Shown: positions 1 through 8,176, counted from the first letter of the stretch. The stretch is 64,000 bases of DNA from Sphingomonadales bacterium (GCA_016704425.1 JADJAC010000008.1:149186-213185); one strand, 5' to 3'. Notes: generated by a model from the letters alone, not told the origin. Numbers and translations: made by a program.

Positions 1-1896
1 GGGAAAGCCCAGATAAGCATAGAGAATCGTGCGACGCGACGATTTGGGGCAGTTGTCCAGCGCCTGTGCGAATTCCGCATCGATTTCGGCATCAAGCTGG
101 GCCAATCCGCGTTGCGCTTCGATATCATCGAGCATTGCCGCGGCGTTATCATGGCTCAGCAATTCATAGAAACCGACGCCTTCGCGATCGAGATAGCGCG
201 AGAGGAGTTTGAAGATTGCATCGCGCAATGGCTCCACATCGTCTTCTGCAACACGACCATCGACCTGAAGCGCGTCGATTGCTCGCAAGACGAAACGCAA
301 CCGTCGGATCCGGAATCTCAGATCGTGTGCGCGGAAGAACTGAATGGCCGCAGGGCTGGCCCCTTTGCCGGGGCCAAGCGTAATCATGTCCGCGCCGCGT
401 CGGCGGACCTCATCCCAAAGCGATTGTCTCAGCGTGTCGAACCGGTGTCCGCGCAATTCGGGATCCTGACGCGCGGCAAGTGCCGCAATCTCTTCGACGA
501 TGTGCGACAATTTGGCGTGGCCATAGGCGGCATAGCTGTAGCCCGCATCCCGCGCGGCGCGTTCCTGCGCCTTGTTGCGCCAGGTCTTGAGGCGGGCGGC
601 GGTTGGATTGTTGAGGAAGAAGGTCCGGCCGAACATGACCTCGATCGCGGATTCGACGTCGGGCCGAAGTGCATCGATGATCCGCTGCATGCGCCGGATC
701 CTGGAGGAGCGGCCTTCGATCGCTTCCAGGCTGTCACGGATGGGCTGTTCGCGGGGAATGTCGGACATTGCCCCGAAGATGGTTGCGAAAAAGCCGGGCA
801 GCTCGGCCTTGCCCTTCTTCGTCAGCCGGACGGAGCGCATGCCGGGTTTTGGATCGATATAGACGAAGCGCCGATCCACCTCGCGGCGAGAGGGGCGATC
901 CCGGAGTGCCTCAACGGCAGGACCGAACGGCGCATTGGCCAGGACGGACCCGTCGATCAGGATTGCCGTCTCTGCCTTGCTGCTGACGCCCGGCAGCGAC
1001 CTTGCCAGAAACTCGAACCGTCCCGGCCAGGTCTGTCCGCGATCAGCCAATACAATGTCGATTTCTGACACATTGAGCGGCGGAAAGGCCCCGGGAAAGC
1101 TCGCAGTTGCGCGAGCGGCGAAGGCCAATGACGCAATATCCTCGAAGTGCGTGCCGCGCCCCGCGCGATCCGTGAAGGACAGCGTCAGCCGGTGCTCGGT
1201 TTCGATGACGTGGCTTGGGCTGTGCAGGCGAAGCGTTTCGGGATGTCCGGCAAAGTCGGTCACCGTCACAAACAGGTCAAGCGGCTGAGCGGCAGGCAGG
1301 AGGCGCCGTTCCGTTTTCGACCGAGCCATGGCATCGAACGCGTCAAGGAGCATGTTCGTGAAGACCGGACCGCCGAACGGCGGCTCGAACCAGCGGGCGC
1401 GGACGAAGCGGGAGAGCTTGCTGCGCACCTCATCCCGGCCTTCGGCAGCCACGGTCCGGTCAACCGTTCCGCCACGCCGACTGAGCGCGAGCCAGGCAAT
1501 CGGGATTGCCCAGAACTTGGTGAAGGACGACATCGGCCGTGCGTCAGGATCAAGCAGTTTGTCGACATCGGCATTGTCGAGCCACATGTCCGTCAGCGGA
1601 TCGAGCGACTGGCCGCTGGCGATCGCCTTGGCAAGGAAGATGCCGTTGATGCCGCCGGCACTCGCGCCCGCGATGATGTCATTGAGGACGCGCAGCTTCA
1701 GATGCGCCGTCTTCTCGATGAGCCTGAACAGCTCTACATAGACCTCCTCGACCTTGGTGCCGGGCGTCAGGCCGCTGTGATAGGCGCGGCTGGCGCGGAC
1801 AAGGTGCCACACTTCCTTGGTGACGCCATGCATGTAGATGGCAAGGCTGATCCCGCCATAACAGACAAGGGCCAGCCTGAGTTCCTTCTCGCGCAT
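1..1896 (-). CDS. Patatin-like phospholipase (partial, C-terminus beyond window)
   Basis: The minus frame is open from an ATG at 1896 to the window edge, about 632 codons. Near the N-terminus it reads LALVCYGGISLAIYMHG, the glycine-rich oxyanion segment of patatin lipases, then GASAGGING (a GxSxG nucleophile elbow), and near residue 313 LIDGSVLANAPFG, the Asp-Gly half of the Ser-Asp dyad. This suits the long bacterial patatin-like family (usually over 700 residues) of acyl hydrolases acting on membrane lipids. An in-frame TGA lies eight codons upstream of the chosen ATG, so the start cannot be much earlier. It is divergent from the nitroreductase, with 103 bp between them. The long plus-strand open frames over the same bases are antisense shadows. 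The substrate is unknown. Confidence 0.85.
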   Translation of the reverse strand, partial: MREKELRLALVCYGGISLAIYMHGVTKEVWHLVRASRAYHSGLTPGTKVEEVYVELFRLIEKTAHLKLRVLNDIIAGASAGGINGIFLAKAIASGQSLDPLTDMWLDNADVDKLLDPDARPMSSFTKFWAIPIAWLALSRRGGTVDRTVAAEGRDEVRSKLSRFVRARWFEPPFGGPVFTNMLLDAFDAMARSKTERRLLPAAQPLDLFVTVTDFAGHPETLRLHSPSHVIETEHRLTLSFTDRAGRGTHFEDIASLAFAARATASFPGAFPPLNVSEIDIVLADRGQTWPGRFEFLARSLPGVSSKAETAILIDGSVLANAPFGPAVEALRDRPSRREVDRRFVYIDPKPGMRSVRLTKKGKAELPGFFATIFGAMSDIPREQPIRDSLEAIEGRSSRIRRMQRIIDALRPDVESAIEVMFGRTFFLNNPTAARLKTWRNKAQERAARDAGYSYAAYGHAKLSHIVEEIAALAARQDPELRGHRFDTLRQSLWDEVRRRGADMITLGPGKGASPAAIQFFRAHDLRFRIRRLRFVLRAIDALQVDGRVAEDDVEPLRDAIFKLLSRYLDREGVGFYELLSHDNAAAMLDDIEAQRGLAQLDAEIDAEFAQALDNCPKSSRRTILYAYLGFP

Positions 1897-1999
1897 GCGG
1901 GCAGACTGGCACCGGGGTCAGCGAATGTCGAGTAGGGCTTGCTCAATGACGGGCTTTGCGTAAGGCGACGGGCGAGACAAACTGGATCAGGGGTGAAGG

Positions 2000-2671
2000 A
2001 TGGAGTTCGATGATGTTGTGTTGGGCCGGCGGAGCATTCGCGGATACAAGCCCGATCCGGTTCCCCGCGAACTGATCGAGGAGATCCTGGCCATCGCGAT
2101 GCGCGCGCCGTCTTCGATGAATACCCAGCCCTGGAACTTCACCGTGCTGACCGGAGAGCCGCTGGACCGGATCCGGCAGGGCAACACCGAGCGCAACCTG
2201 GCGGGCATCCCGCATTCCCGGGAGTTCCGCACCGGCCATGCCTTTGCCGGCGTCCACCGCGACCGTCAGGTCGGCGTTGCCAAGCAGCTGTTCAGCGCGA
2301 TGGGCATTACCCGCGATGACGCGCCAGCCCGGCAGGACTGGGTGCTGCGCGGCTTCCGCCAGTTCGATGCGCCCGTCTGCGTGATCATCACCTATGACCG
2401 GGAGCTGGCCGACAGCGACGATACCGCCTTCGATTGCGGCGCCGTGACGACGGCACTGGTCAATGCCGCCTGGTCGCGCGGACTGGGCTGCGTCATCAAC
2501 AGCCAGGGCATCATGCAATCCCCCGTGGTGCGCGAACATGCCGGCATCGCGGAGGATCAGGTCATCATGAAGGCCGTCGCACTCGGCTGGCCCGATGACA
2601 GCTTCCCCGCCAACGCCGTCGTTTCGGAACGCAAGTCCGTGGCCGAAGCGGCGCGGTTCGTTGGCTTCTGA
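2000..2671 (+). CDS. Nitroreductase family FMN protein
   Basis: This 223-residue protein begins MEFDDVVLGRRSIRGYKPDP, the FMN-phosphate-binding start (RRSIR) of the nitroreductase superfamily, followed by APSSMNTQPWNF, the SxxNxQPW flavin segment. The C-terminal half has the usual GLGCVINSQG region. Such enzymes are cytosolic FMN homodimers that reduce nitro-aromatics or quinones with NAD(P)H, but the natural substrate cannot be told from sequence. A Shine-Dalgarno-like AGGGG sits six bases before the ATG. The gene is convergent with the GFA-fold gene, only six bases apart. Confidence 0.9.
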   Translation: MEFDDVVLGRRSIRGYKPDPVPRELIEEILAIAMRAPSSMNTQPWNFTVLTGEPLDRIRQGNTERNLAGIPHSREFRTGHAFAGVHRDRQVGVAKQLFSAMGITRDDAPARQDWVLRGFRQFDAPVCVIITYDRELADSDDTAFDCGAVTTALVNAAWSRGLGCVINSQGIMQSPVVREHAGIAEDQVIMKAVALGWPDDSFPANAVVSERKSVAEAARFVGF

Positions 2672-2677
2672 CGGACC

Positions 2678-3082
2678 CTAACCCGGCATCCGCTCAAAGG
2701 CAGGCACGTCCCCGGTTTCGACCCAGGGCAACTTGGTCTGCGCGTAGAAGTGGATGGCCGGGGCGAAGCGTGACGGATCGTCGAGCGTCCCGGCCTTGAT
2801 GAAGAACAGGTCGGGCGCTGCATCCGCCTTGGTGAAAAGCGGAGAACCGCAAGTCGGGCAGAAGATGCGCTCCACCCGGCCGCCGCTGTCACCACTGTCA
2901 TCATAGCTCTTGGGCGTGCCCTCTATGGCGACCGTACCCTTGGGAAAGCCCATGACGATCGAAAAGGCGCTGCCCGCCTGCTTCTGGCAATGCGTGCAAT
3001 GGCAGATGCCCTGCATCACCGGTTCGGCTTCCGTGCGATACCGGATTGCCCCGCACAGGCATCCGCCCACCAATTCTGTCAT
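2678..3082 (-). CDS. GFA-fold (glutathione-dependent formaldehyde-activating-like) zinc protein
   Basis: The 134 residues carry the Zn-cysteine pattern of the GFA/CENP-V family: GGCLCGAIRY near residue 7, CHCTHCQKQAGS near 27 and FCPTCGSPLF near 75. Full length for the family, which binds two zinc ions in a small beta-sandwich. Despite the family name, most members have no proven link to formaldehyde or glutathione, so only the fold is called. It is transcribed toward the nitroreductase and lies 75 bp downstream of the frameshifted HTH-like gene on the same strand. Confidence 0.88.
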   Translation of the reverse strand: MTELVGGCLCGAIRYRTEAEPVMQGICHCTHCQKQAGSAFSIVMGFPKGTVAIEGTPKSYDDSGDSGGRVERIFCPTCGSPLFTKADAAPDLFFIKAGTLDDPSRFAPAIHFYAQTKLPWVETGDVPAFERMPG

Positions 3083-3157
3083 GCGCTTTCTCCCATGGCC
3101 GAGAGGTGAGCGAAGGCGCGGAACTTGTCAAACTTGTCATTCCCTTCCGGTAACCGG

Positions 3158-3819
3158 TTACCAGTAATTGGGCGGACCGGGGCGTTCAGGCACATCTACG
3201 AGTTCGTCCTCATCCTCGTCTTCCTCCTCCTCCGGTTTGGGCAATTCGACGCCCAGTGCGGCGGCGAGCGACTCCAGTTCGGGCGGCGCGGGCGTGCCGG
3301 ACTCTTCGCCCATATAGGCGGACTCCTCCGCCAGCCCGAGCATCCGCGCGAGCAGGAGCGCGGGGCCATCGAAATGCTGTTCGGCCTCCCGCCCGTTGCG
3401 CCAATCCCCGAAGCGGACGGGATCGCGGCGGCGCAGGATGAACTGGGTCAGCCGCTCATCATAATAGCGGCGCTCGCCGATCTGCTGGCCCTGAAAGAAG
3501 ACGGGCCGTGCCACGCCGTGAATCGCGCGGGAGAGCGCCGAATCCTCCAGCCGCCGCACCCCGAAATCGAGCGCCGCATCCCAGGCGAGGCGAAAGGCCT
3601 GCGCTTCCGGCCTGCGCCGCAGATGATAGGCCGCCGTCGCGGACATGCCGACCGCCGTTGCGGCCTGCACGACACAGGCCGTCTCTGCGAGCGCTCGATA
3701 AAGGCGACCTGCCGTTCCGGCGTCCACCCGTCATGCCGCGCACGCAGCGGGACAGGCTCGAACTCGGTAGAGGGTTGAAGGGATTGGGGCGGGGGAGGGG
3801 GCGTGTGATCGTGTTCCAT
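3158..3819 (-). pseudogene. Frameshifted HTH-like conserved protein of sphingomonads
   Basis: Two overlapping minus frames make one protein. The first runs from ATG 3819 (MEHDHTPPPPPQS) through RARHDGWTPERQVAFIE; the second continues ALAETACVVQAATAVGMS to an acidic tail and PPNYW. I recall full-length relatives reading straight from AFI.ALA into the HTH-like VGMS..AAYHLRR segment, so one base (a G of GAG-GCG) appears lost near 3694. The product resembles small DNA-binding proteins with a terminase-like helix-turn-helix; its function is unknown. The tail has a run of Glu/Asp. If the missing base is a sequencing error, the gene is intact at about 221 residues. Confidence 0.7.
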
Positions 3820-3972
3820 CTGGCAGTATGAAGCAGACTGGAACAAAATAGGAAAGGGGTGGGTGTTCAGTTTTTTTGATGCACCCTTTGGCGAGGCAAT
3901 TGTATACTTTAATTAGCAGAGACTCAGCACAAGCTAGAGGACCTGCGACGTCAACGTCGATGTTAAATGCAG

Positions 3973-4791
3973 TCAATCCAGCCAAGTGACTTTGGAAGCG
4001 GCGACATACCTCTCGACAATTGTTGCCACACGTAAGATGCGCTCCTTGTCAAGGCGGGGTCGGGATGGGAAAGCCATCAATTCAGGCGGGTTGGGCCAGA
4101 ATCTGCATCTGTTGTGGAAGCCGAGCGCCATAGCCCTGTCTTCGATAGCGAAATCATTGATGCGCGTGCAGATCGCTTGGAAGACTACTTTTCCGGCGAC
4201 CATGGTGACGACCTGTATGTTTTTAGTAGTGTCATCGAGCGGAGGATTTGGCCCTTCTAAGGTAAAGGCAACGCAGACTGAGTGTCTTAGGAAGAAGAGT
4301 GGATCAGCGCTGATATTGTGGGCCGCATACAGGCGGTAATATGGGGGAGGCTCCAGCGTATCGCGAAATCGGCTTCTGTCTGCTTGCGGCGTCAACACCG
4401 TGTTTTGCGCATCGTGCTCTACCACCATCACTTTCAATGTTAGCCATTGCGCGACCGTAGCAAGCGCGGCTTGATCTAAGGTGACATTTTCTCCCGTCAC
4501 CATGGGGGTAAGGTAGGGGCGAACCTTGGATTCGAGTTGGTTCATCCAGCCATTGTTGCACGGCTTGCAGACGGCGCGCACTCTTACAGTGCGCTGATCA
4601 CCCTGCCTTCCAGTCGGGCCTGTCACCTGCAGCCCTTCCTTTGGATTAAAGTTGTGTACCTCTTTGTTATGGCGCGCCCATGTTGGCGTGGGTCCGAGCA
4701 AATCGTGAAGCCATGTTGGCCAAATGTGTTCCTTGCTGCTAGCATTCGCCCCGCAGAATATGCACTTTCTGGATGGTTTAGACACGAACAA
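3973..4791 (-). CDS. HNH-endonuclease-like zinc protein
   Basis: The 272-residue protein starts at a TTG with AGGG six bases upstream; a GTG two codons in is an alternative. The N-terminus reads CIFCG..ASSKEHIWPTWL, then about 60 residues later CKPCNNGW. Two CxxC pairs around an EHxxP motif match the treble-clef (HNH-like) nuclease arrangement. The rest, residues 90 to 272, is not recognised. Codon use and base composition look AT-richer than the chromosomal neighbours, which suggests acquisition. It lies 123 bp downstream of the co-directional DUF4145-like gene. Nuclease activity is inferred only from the zinc/His pattern. Confidence 0.6.
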   Translation of the reverse strand: MFVSKPSRKCIFCGANASSKEHIWPTWLHDLLGPTPTWARHNKEVHNFNPKEGLQVTGPTGRQGDQRTVRVRAVCKPCNNGWMNQLESKVRPYLTPMVTGENVTLDQAALATVAQWLTLKVMVVEHDAQNTVLTPQADRSRFRDTLEPPPYYRLYAAHNISADPLFFLRHSVCVAFTLEGPNPPLDDTTKNIQVVTMVAGKVVFQAICTRINDFAIEDRAMALGFHNRCRFWPNPPELMAFPSRPRLDKERILRVATIVERYVAASKVTWLD

Positions 4792-4914
4792 GCTAGACCC
4801 TGAAAACTACTTCGAAGCGGAAACCAAGGCACGCGCCGAAGGTGCGCTTAAGGTAATGCTGGAGACCCCACATAAGCCGCACAATGGAAGAAGGAAAGGA
4901 AGCGCAAAGCGAGG

Positions 4915-5580
4915 CTAGTCGCCTTCAATTGGCACAGGCAACGGAACGCCTGCGCGCTCATTAACTTTTGCTGGCATAGTGTAAAGATACTCGAGCACAA
5001 TCCGAGTGAATGCGGCCAAATCTTTGATGTCGTCCGCGGTTGGTTCTGCCTCATCATGAGCAGACTCATTTCCCAAGTCACGGATTGAATGTGCCCACGT
5101 AGCGATTTCAGGAGTCAGTCGATTGTCAGCGGCAAGCTTGTCGATGCGTTTTTCGAGCGTTCCCTTTTGTTCTGGAGCTTTGTCTTTAAGTGTAAGTTCA
5201 AGGACTCGTCGATAGGTCATGCCAGCGGATTCACGATGGCCTCTAACGGCAGCCTCTTCTGCCTGTATGAAGTTGCGCGCAATGGCAGGCGGAACGTCGG
5301 CAGGGGCCTCAGTTTCCTGTTCAGTTGGCCAGACGTTTGTAAGCCGCCACCCGCCCTTTTCGATGGTTTGGGGCCAATTTTGGAGATCCGCACAGTTGGC
5401 GGCACCGTGGACGGCATGCATTCGATTTAACCACCCGCCAATTGGCTTATCGCAAACCGGACATAGAAAGAATCCCACTATCTGATGGTCTCCTTCCCTT
5501 GGTCTGAAGGCCACCGAAGCAAATGGAGAGCGGGGAGTTCTGCAATGGGGACAGGTTATGATTAGAAGTGCCACAAACAT
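4915..5580 (-). CDS. DUF4145-like protein with N-terminal zinc ribbon
   Basis: About 221 residues. The N-terminus has CPHCRTP and, near residue 40, CPVCDKPIGGW, a zinc ribbon. The C-terminal half contains a helical segment with RVLELTLKDK, then IRDLGNESAHDEAEPT, the R..GN..AH.. signature of DUF4145-type domains, often found next to restriction or other DNA-processing genes. AAGGAGG lies two bases before ATG 5580 but eight before an in-frame GTG at 5574, so the GTG may be the true start. An open frame extends upstream into the IS element but is accidental. The IS target duplication begins only 14 bases upstream, so the native promoter is displaced. Confidence 0.6.
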   Translation of the reverse strand: MFVALLIITCPHCRTPRSPFASVAFRPREGDHQIVGFFLCPVCDKPIGGWLNRMHAVHGAANCADLQNWPQTIEKGGWRLTNVWPTEQETEAPADVPPAIARNFIQAEEAAVRGHRESAGMTYRRVLELTLKDKAPEQKGTLEKRIDKLAADNRLTPEIATWAHSIRDLGNESAHDEAEPTADDIKDLAAFTRIVLEYLYTMPAKVNERAGVPLPVPIEGD

Positions 5581-5593
5581 TTCCTCCTTGGAA

Positions 5594-5601
5594 ATTGCGG
5601 A
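5594..5601. repeat. IS target-site duplication, left copy
   Basis: ATTGCGGA here is repeated exactly at 7029-7036, directly flanking the two ends of the IS256-family element. An 8-bp direct repeat is the normal size for this family, which dates the insertion as a simple transposition that has not since recombined. Confidence 0.9.
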
Positions 5602-5631
5602 GGTCGTGTCCCCGGTAGTGGTGTAATTCCG
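5602..5631 (+). repeat. IS256-family left terminal inverted repeat
   Basis: Begins GGTCGTGTCCCC at the edge of the target duplication; pairs imperfectly with 6999-7028 (21 of 30 positions identical when inverted). The conserved inner block TGGTGTAA is at 5619-5626. Confidence 0.85.
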
Positions 5632-5755
5632 TGATAGCAAAGCTGACCGGCCGCGCGCTTTCAAACGGCGCTGTAGCGGGCGGTCAGATTTGCGGGTGGC
5701 CATCGACGATCTTTTGATAAGCTTGGGTTGCGAACTCAACTTACGGAGATCACCG

Positions 5756-6958
5756 ATGACCACGAACAAGATGGACGTACACGAGCTGGTAGGAAAGACC
5801 CCTGACGCGGATTTTCTGCGCGACATGATCGGTTTTGCCGCCAAGCGGCTGATGGAGTTGGAGGTTGGCGGCCTGACCGGCGCTGAGTACGGCGAGAAGG
5901 ATGCCGAGCGACTGGTCCAGCGCAATGGCTACCGCGACCGTGACTGGGAGACTCGGGCTGGCACTGTCGAGCTCAGGATCCCCAAGCTGCGCAAGGGAAC
6001 ATACTTCCCCGGCTTCCTGGAGCCGAGGCGACTTGCCGAGAAGGCTCTGACCGCAGTTGTGCAGGAGGCCTACATCCAGGGTGTCTCGACCCGCTCGGTC
6101 GACGACCTTGTGAAAGCGATGGGGATGAGCGGGATCTCGAAGAGCCAGGTGAGCCGGCTGTGCGAAGAGATCGATGTCCGTGTGAAGGAGTTCCTCAACC
6201 GGCCGATCGAAGGTGACTGGCCTTATCTGTGGATCGACGGGACTTACGTCAAAGTCCGCCAGGCTGGCAGGATCGTGTCGGTTGCCGTCATCGTTGCGGT
6301 CGGCGTGAACAGCGATGGCCGGCGTGAGTGCTGGGGATGGATATCGGCGCCTCGGAGGCCGAGACCTTCTGGACCGAGTTCTTGCGCAAGCTCACCCGCC
6401 GCGGGCTGCGTGGGGTAAAACTGGTCATCTCCGACGCGCACGAAGGCATCAAGGCTGCGGTCTCGAAACTCCTGTGTGCAAGCTGGCAGCGGTGCCGTGT
6501 CCACTTCATGCGCAATGCGCTGGCCCATGCCGGCAAGAGCGGACGGCGCGTCGTCTCGGCCTTCATCGGGACGGCCTTCGCGCAGGAAAACCGCCGAAGC
6601 TGCGAGCCAGCAATGGCGCTCGGTTGCTGACCAGGTCAGGGCAAAGGTCCCCAAACTGGCAAACCTGATGGACGATGCCGAAACCGATGTGCTGGCCTAT
6701 ATGACCTTCCCCAAGGAACATCGCGCCAAGATCTACTCCAACAATCCGATCGAGCGGCTCAATGGCGAAATCAAGCGCCGCACCAACGTCGTCGGCATCT
6801 TCCCCAACGAGGCCGCCATCACCCGGCTGATCGGCGCGATCCTCATGGAGCAGAATGACGAATGGGCGGTGCAACGGTCACGCTACATGACTCTTGAAAC
6901 CATGGCTCCTTTGAGCGACAATCCCATCGTCATGCTATCGGCAGTACCCGGCGCATGA
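5756..6958 (+). pseudogene. IS256-family transposase, two frameshifts
   Basis: Starts ATG 5756 after CGGAGA (MTTNKMDVHELVGK). The DDE residues can be seen but lie in three frames: Asp in LWIDGTYVKV (first frame), Asp in LVISDAHEGIK (second), Glu in NNPIERLNGEIKRR (third). The first break is near 6328, where GAG-GTG has lost one G (GRRE then VLGMDIG). The second is near 6587-6590, where an A run has one base too many (FAQE then AEAASQQW). Together they span the usual family length of about 400 residues. As read, it cannot make a working transposase. The breaks cancel, so only the middle segment is out of frame. Confidence 0.93.
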
Positions 6959-6998
6959 TCAACTCCGGCAAAGCTGGAGATCGCCGCGGCTTCCTTTG

Positions 6999-7028
6999 CG
7001 AAGTTACACCATGCGGCGGGGCACGATC
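6999..7028 (-). repeat. IS256-family right terminal inverted repeat
   Basis: Read inward from 7028 it begins GATCGTGCCCCG and contains TGGTGTAA, matching the left end. It directly abuts the second copy of ATTGCGGA. Confidence 0.85.
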
Positions 7029-7036
7029 ATTGCGGA
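7029..7036. repeat. IS target-site duplication, right copy
   Basis: Exact copy of ATTGCGGA found at 5594-5601. Removing the element plus one copy restores a continuous sequence leading into the DUF4145-like gene's ribosome binding site. Confidence 0.9.
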
Positions 7037-7311
7037 TCGGAAAACTCTTGGAATCGCCCTTTTGAAGCCCGCTGATTTAGTGTCACGTTTAATTCAAGTT
7101 TACGAGGATTGCGATTCCACCGAGCGGCTTGCATTCGCTTCTGCAGTGCTAGGCCGTGTCGTGACTTGATTTCACAGGTGCGAGTCAAAGAGCGCTGAGG
7201 GTGTAAGACCGAGATCAACGCTCCCACCATCCAACACCCAGACCCACCCCCCACTTGCATCACACCGCCATTCCAGACATCTTCCCACCCGGTGCCGCAA
7301 CGCACGGCACT
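7037..7311. other. Intergenic stretch, no gene recognised
   Basis: Before the IS arrived this was the upstream region of the DUF4145-like gene. Short open frames exist on both strands, but none has a good ribosome binding site or a recognisable product. Small dyads such as GAGCG..CGCTC (7190-7224 area) and GACT..AGTC are visible. It could hold the displaced promoter of the DUF4145-like gene. Confidence 0.5.
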
Positions 7312-7463
7312 GGGGCGTTAGAACCCCGCAAAGATCGGTTTGGTAACGACCGTGACTTACCACAACCCCCGAGTTTTTTCGGTCGGGGAGCTTGTGGTGC
7401 ATGTCCAGGGCTTTCGGGCCTAAAGACTACAAGGGCCGTGTCTTTGCGGTTTCTAAACTCCCC
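7312..7463 (+). ncRNA. Candidate structured RNA, family unknown
   Basis: A long closing helix pairs 7312-7333 with 7442-7463: GGGG with CCCC, TTAGAA with TTCTAA, and CCGCAAAG with CTTTGCGG (18 pairs, small internal loops). Inside are a small hairpin CGGT..ACCG (7336-7353), a strong hairpin ACCACAA + CCCCCGA against TCGG-CGGGG + TTGTGGT (7360-7398), and weaker pairing on the 3' side. At about 152 nt, a closing stem plus open middle plus terminal hairpin recalls 6S RNA in outline, but I see no diagnostic 6S sequence. A leader element of the small gene starting 66 nt downstream is the other option. The complement would fold similarly, so the strand is not certain. Confidence 0.5.
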
Positions 7464-7528
7464 GATCATCGATCGATAAGGAGGACGTCGCGGGGGCGCA
7501 CCGCGGCGGCCCTCCGGTGGAGTTGCCT

Positions 7529-7735
7529 ATGCGCCGATATGGCGAGACGATTGCCGTCACCGGCCTGCTGACCAGAAGCGAGAAACTTGGCCCGATCGTC
7601 ACGATGGACGGCGGCGGGTGGTGGAGTGTCTGGCTGAATTGCTTTCAGGCGCGCCACATTGGCCACCGCGTGACAATCGAGGGACAGCGCGTGGGCTATA
7701 ATGATCTGGCGGCGAAGCGCGTGACGCGGGTTTAG
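7529..7735 (+). CDS. Small DUF5818-like protein
   Basis: A 68-residue protein, MRRYGETIAVTGLLTRSE through WWSVWLNCFQA to KRVTRV. The beta-rich pattern (a TGxL element, then VTIEGQRVG, then a final V.RV) looks like the short OB-like DUF5818 proteins common in sphingomonads; function unknown. ATG 7529 is chosen because GGTGGAG lies six bases upstream; a GTG at 7517 is possible. It is preceded by the structured RNA candidate and a GC-rich leader, and converges with the cupin gene. Confidence 0.6.
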   Translation: MRRYGETIAVTGLLTRSEKLGPIVTMDGGGWWSVWLNCFQARHIGHRVTIEGQRVGYNDLAAKRVTRV

Positions 7736-7750
7736 CGCGGAGAGGCCCGA

Positions 7751-8140
7751 TCAGGCCAGTGGTCTGCCGGTATAATCATACTCGATGCTGGAGAAGCTGT
7801 CGCGCGCGAAGCCGTAGAGCAGCTTGAGGCCATCCGGCCCGGCGACAATCGCGTGTTCGGTGCCGCCCGGGATGAAGGCGGCCACATCGGGGCTGAGTGC
7901 CATCGTCTTGTCATCGGCATGCACCACGGCCGAGCCGCCAAGGCAGAAATAGAATTCGGACGGATCGTGGCGGTGGAATTTCAGATGGCCGCCGGGGGGA
8001 AATTCGGCAACGCCGACCACGAGCGATCCGCTGGGCGTGCGATCGGCGCAGATCAGCGTCTGCCAGGTCAACTCCCCGTCGCGCGCCTCTCCCTCAAGCG
8101 GAAGCCCGCCATAGGCAACAGTGAAGGCCTCTTTCGTCAT
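7751..8140 (-). CDS. Cupin-domain protein
   Basis: The 129 residues form a single cupin barrel. Motif 1 is GGHLKFHRHDPSEFYFCLGG (metal ligands H, H and E), and motif 2 is GGTEHAIVAGPDG with the last His. Single cupins of this size are often oxygenases, isomerases or sensory barrels, and nothing here chooses between them. The gene is separated from the upstream DUF2442 gene by 36 bp on the same strand, so they may be co-transcribed. Confidence 0.85.
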   Translation of the reverse strand: MTKEAFTVAYGGLPLEGEARDGELTWQTLICADRTPSGSLVVGVAEFPPGGHLKFHRHDPSEFYFCLGGSAVVHADDKTMALSPDVAAFIPGGTEHAIVAGPDGLKLLYGFARDSFSSIEYDYTGRPLA

Positions 8141-8176
8141 GTGGTGGGTTCCTGCGTCAGGCCGGATTGCGCAAAC

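Larger units (their letters stand above)
5602..7028 (+). mobile_element. IS256-family insertion sequence, 1427 bp, inactivated
   Basis: The element is bounded by imperfect inverted repeats. The left end (5602-5631) and the right end read inward (7028-6999) share 21 of 30 positions, with common blocks TCGTG and TGGTGTAA. Both ends abut the 8-bp duplication ATTGCGGA. It carries one transposase reading frame broken twice. The insertion lies 22 bp upstream of the ATG of the DUF4145-like gene, on the opposite coding strand. The ends look intact, so it could still be mobilised in trans by a related transposase. Confidence 0.92.

Noticed and set aside
112..1935. Two long plus-strand open frames (318 and 262 codons)
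   Set aside because: They lie opposite the patatin-like gene, which has clear GxSxG and D-G motifs; the plus frames resemble no protein family and lack ribosome binding sites.
4915..5925. 336-codon version of the DUF4145-like gene
   Set aside because: The extra 115 codons run through the IS left end. The reading frame before the insertion reaches a TGA soon upstream, so the extension is an accident of the insertion.
7027..7305. Minus-strand 92-codon open frame ending in the IS
   Set aside because: The frame stops inside the IS right end by chance and has no recognisable domain.
7312..7463. Firm assignment of the RNA as 6S, SRP or RNase P
   Set aside because: The overall outline fits 6S RNA loosely, but no family-specific sequence was seen, so it is left as an unnamed candidate.
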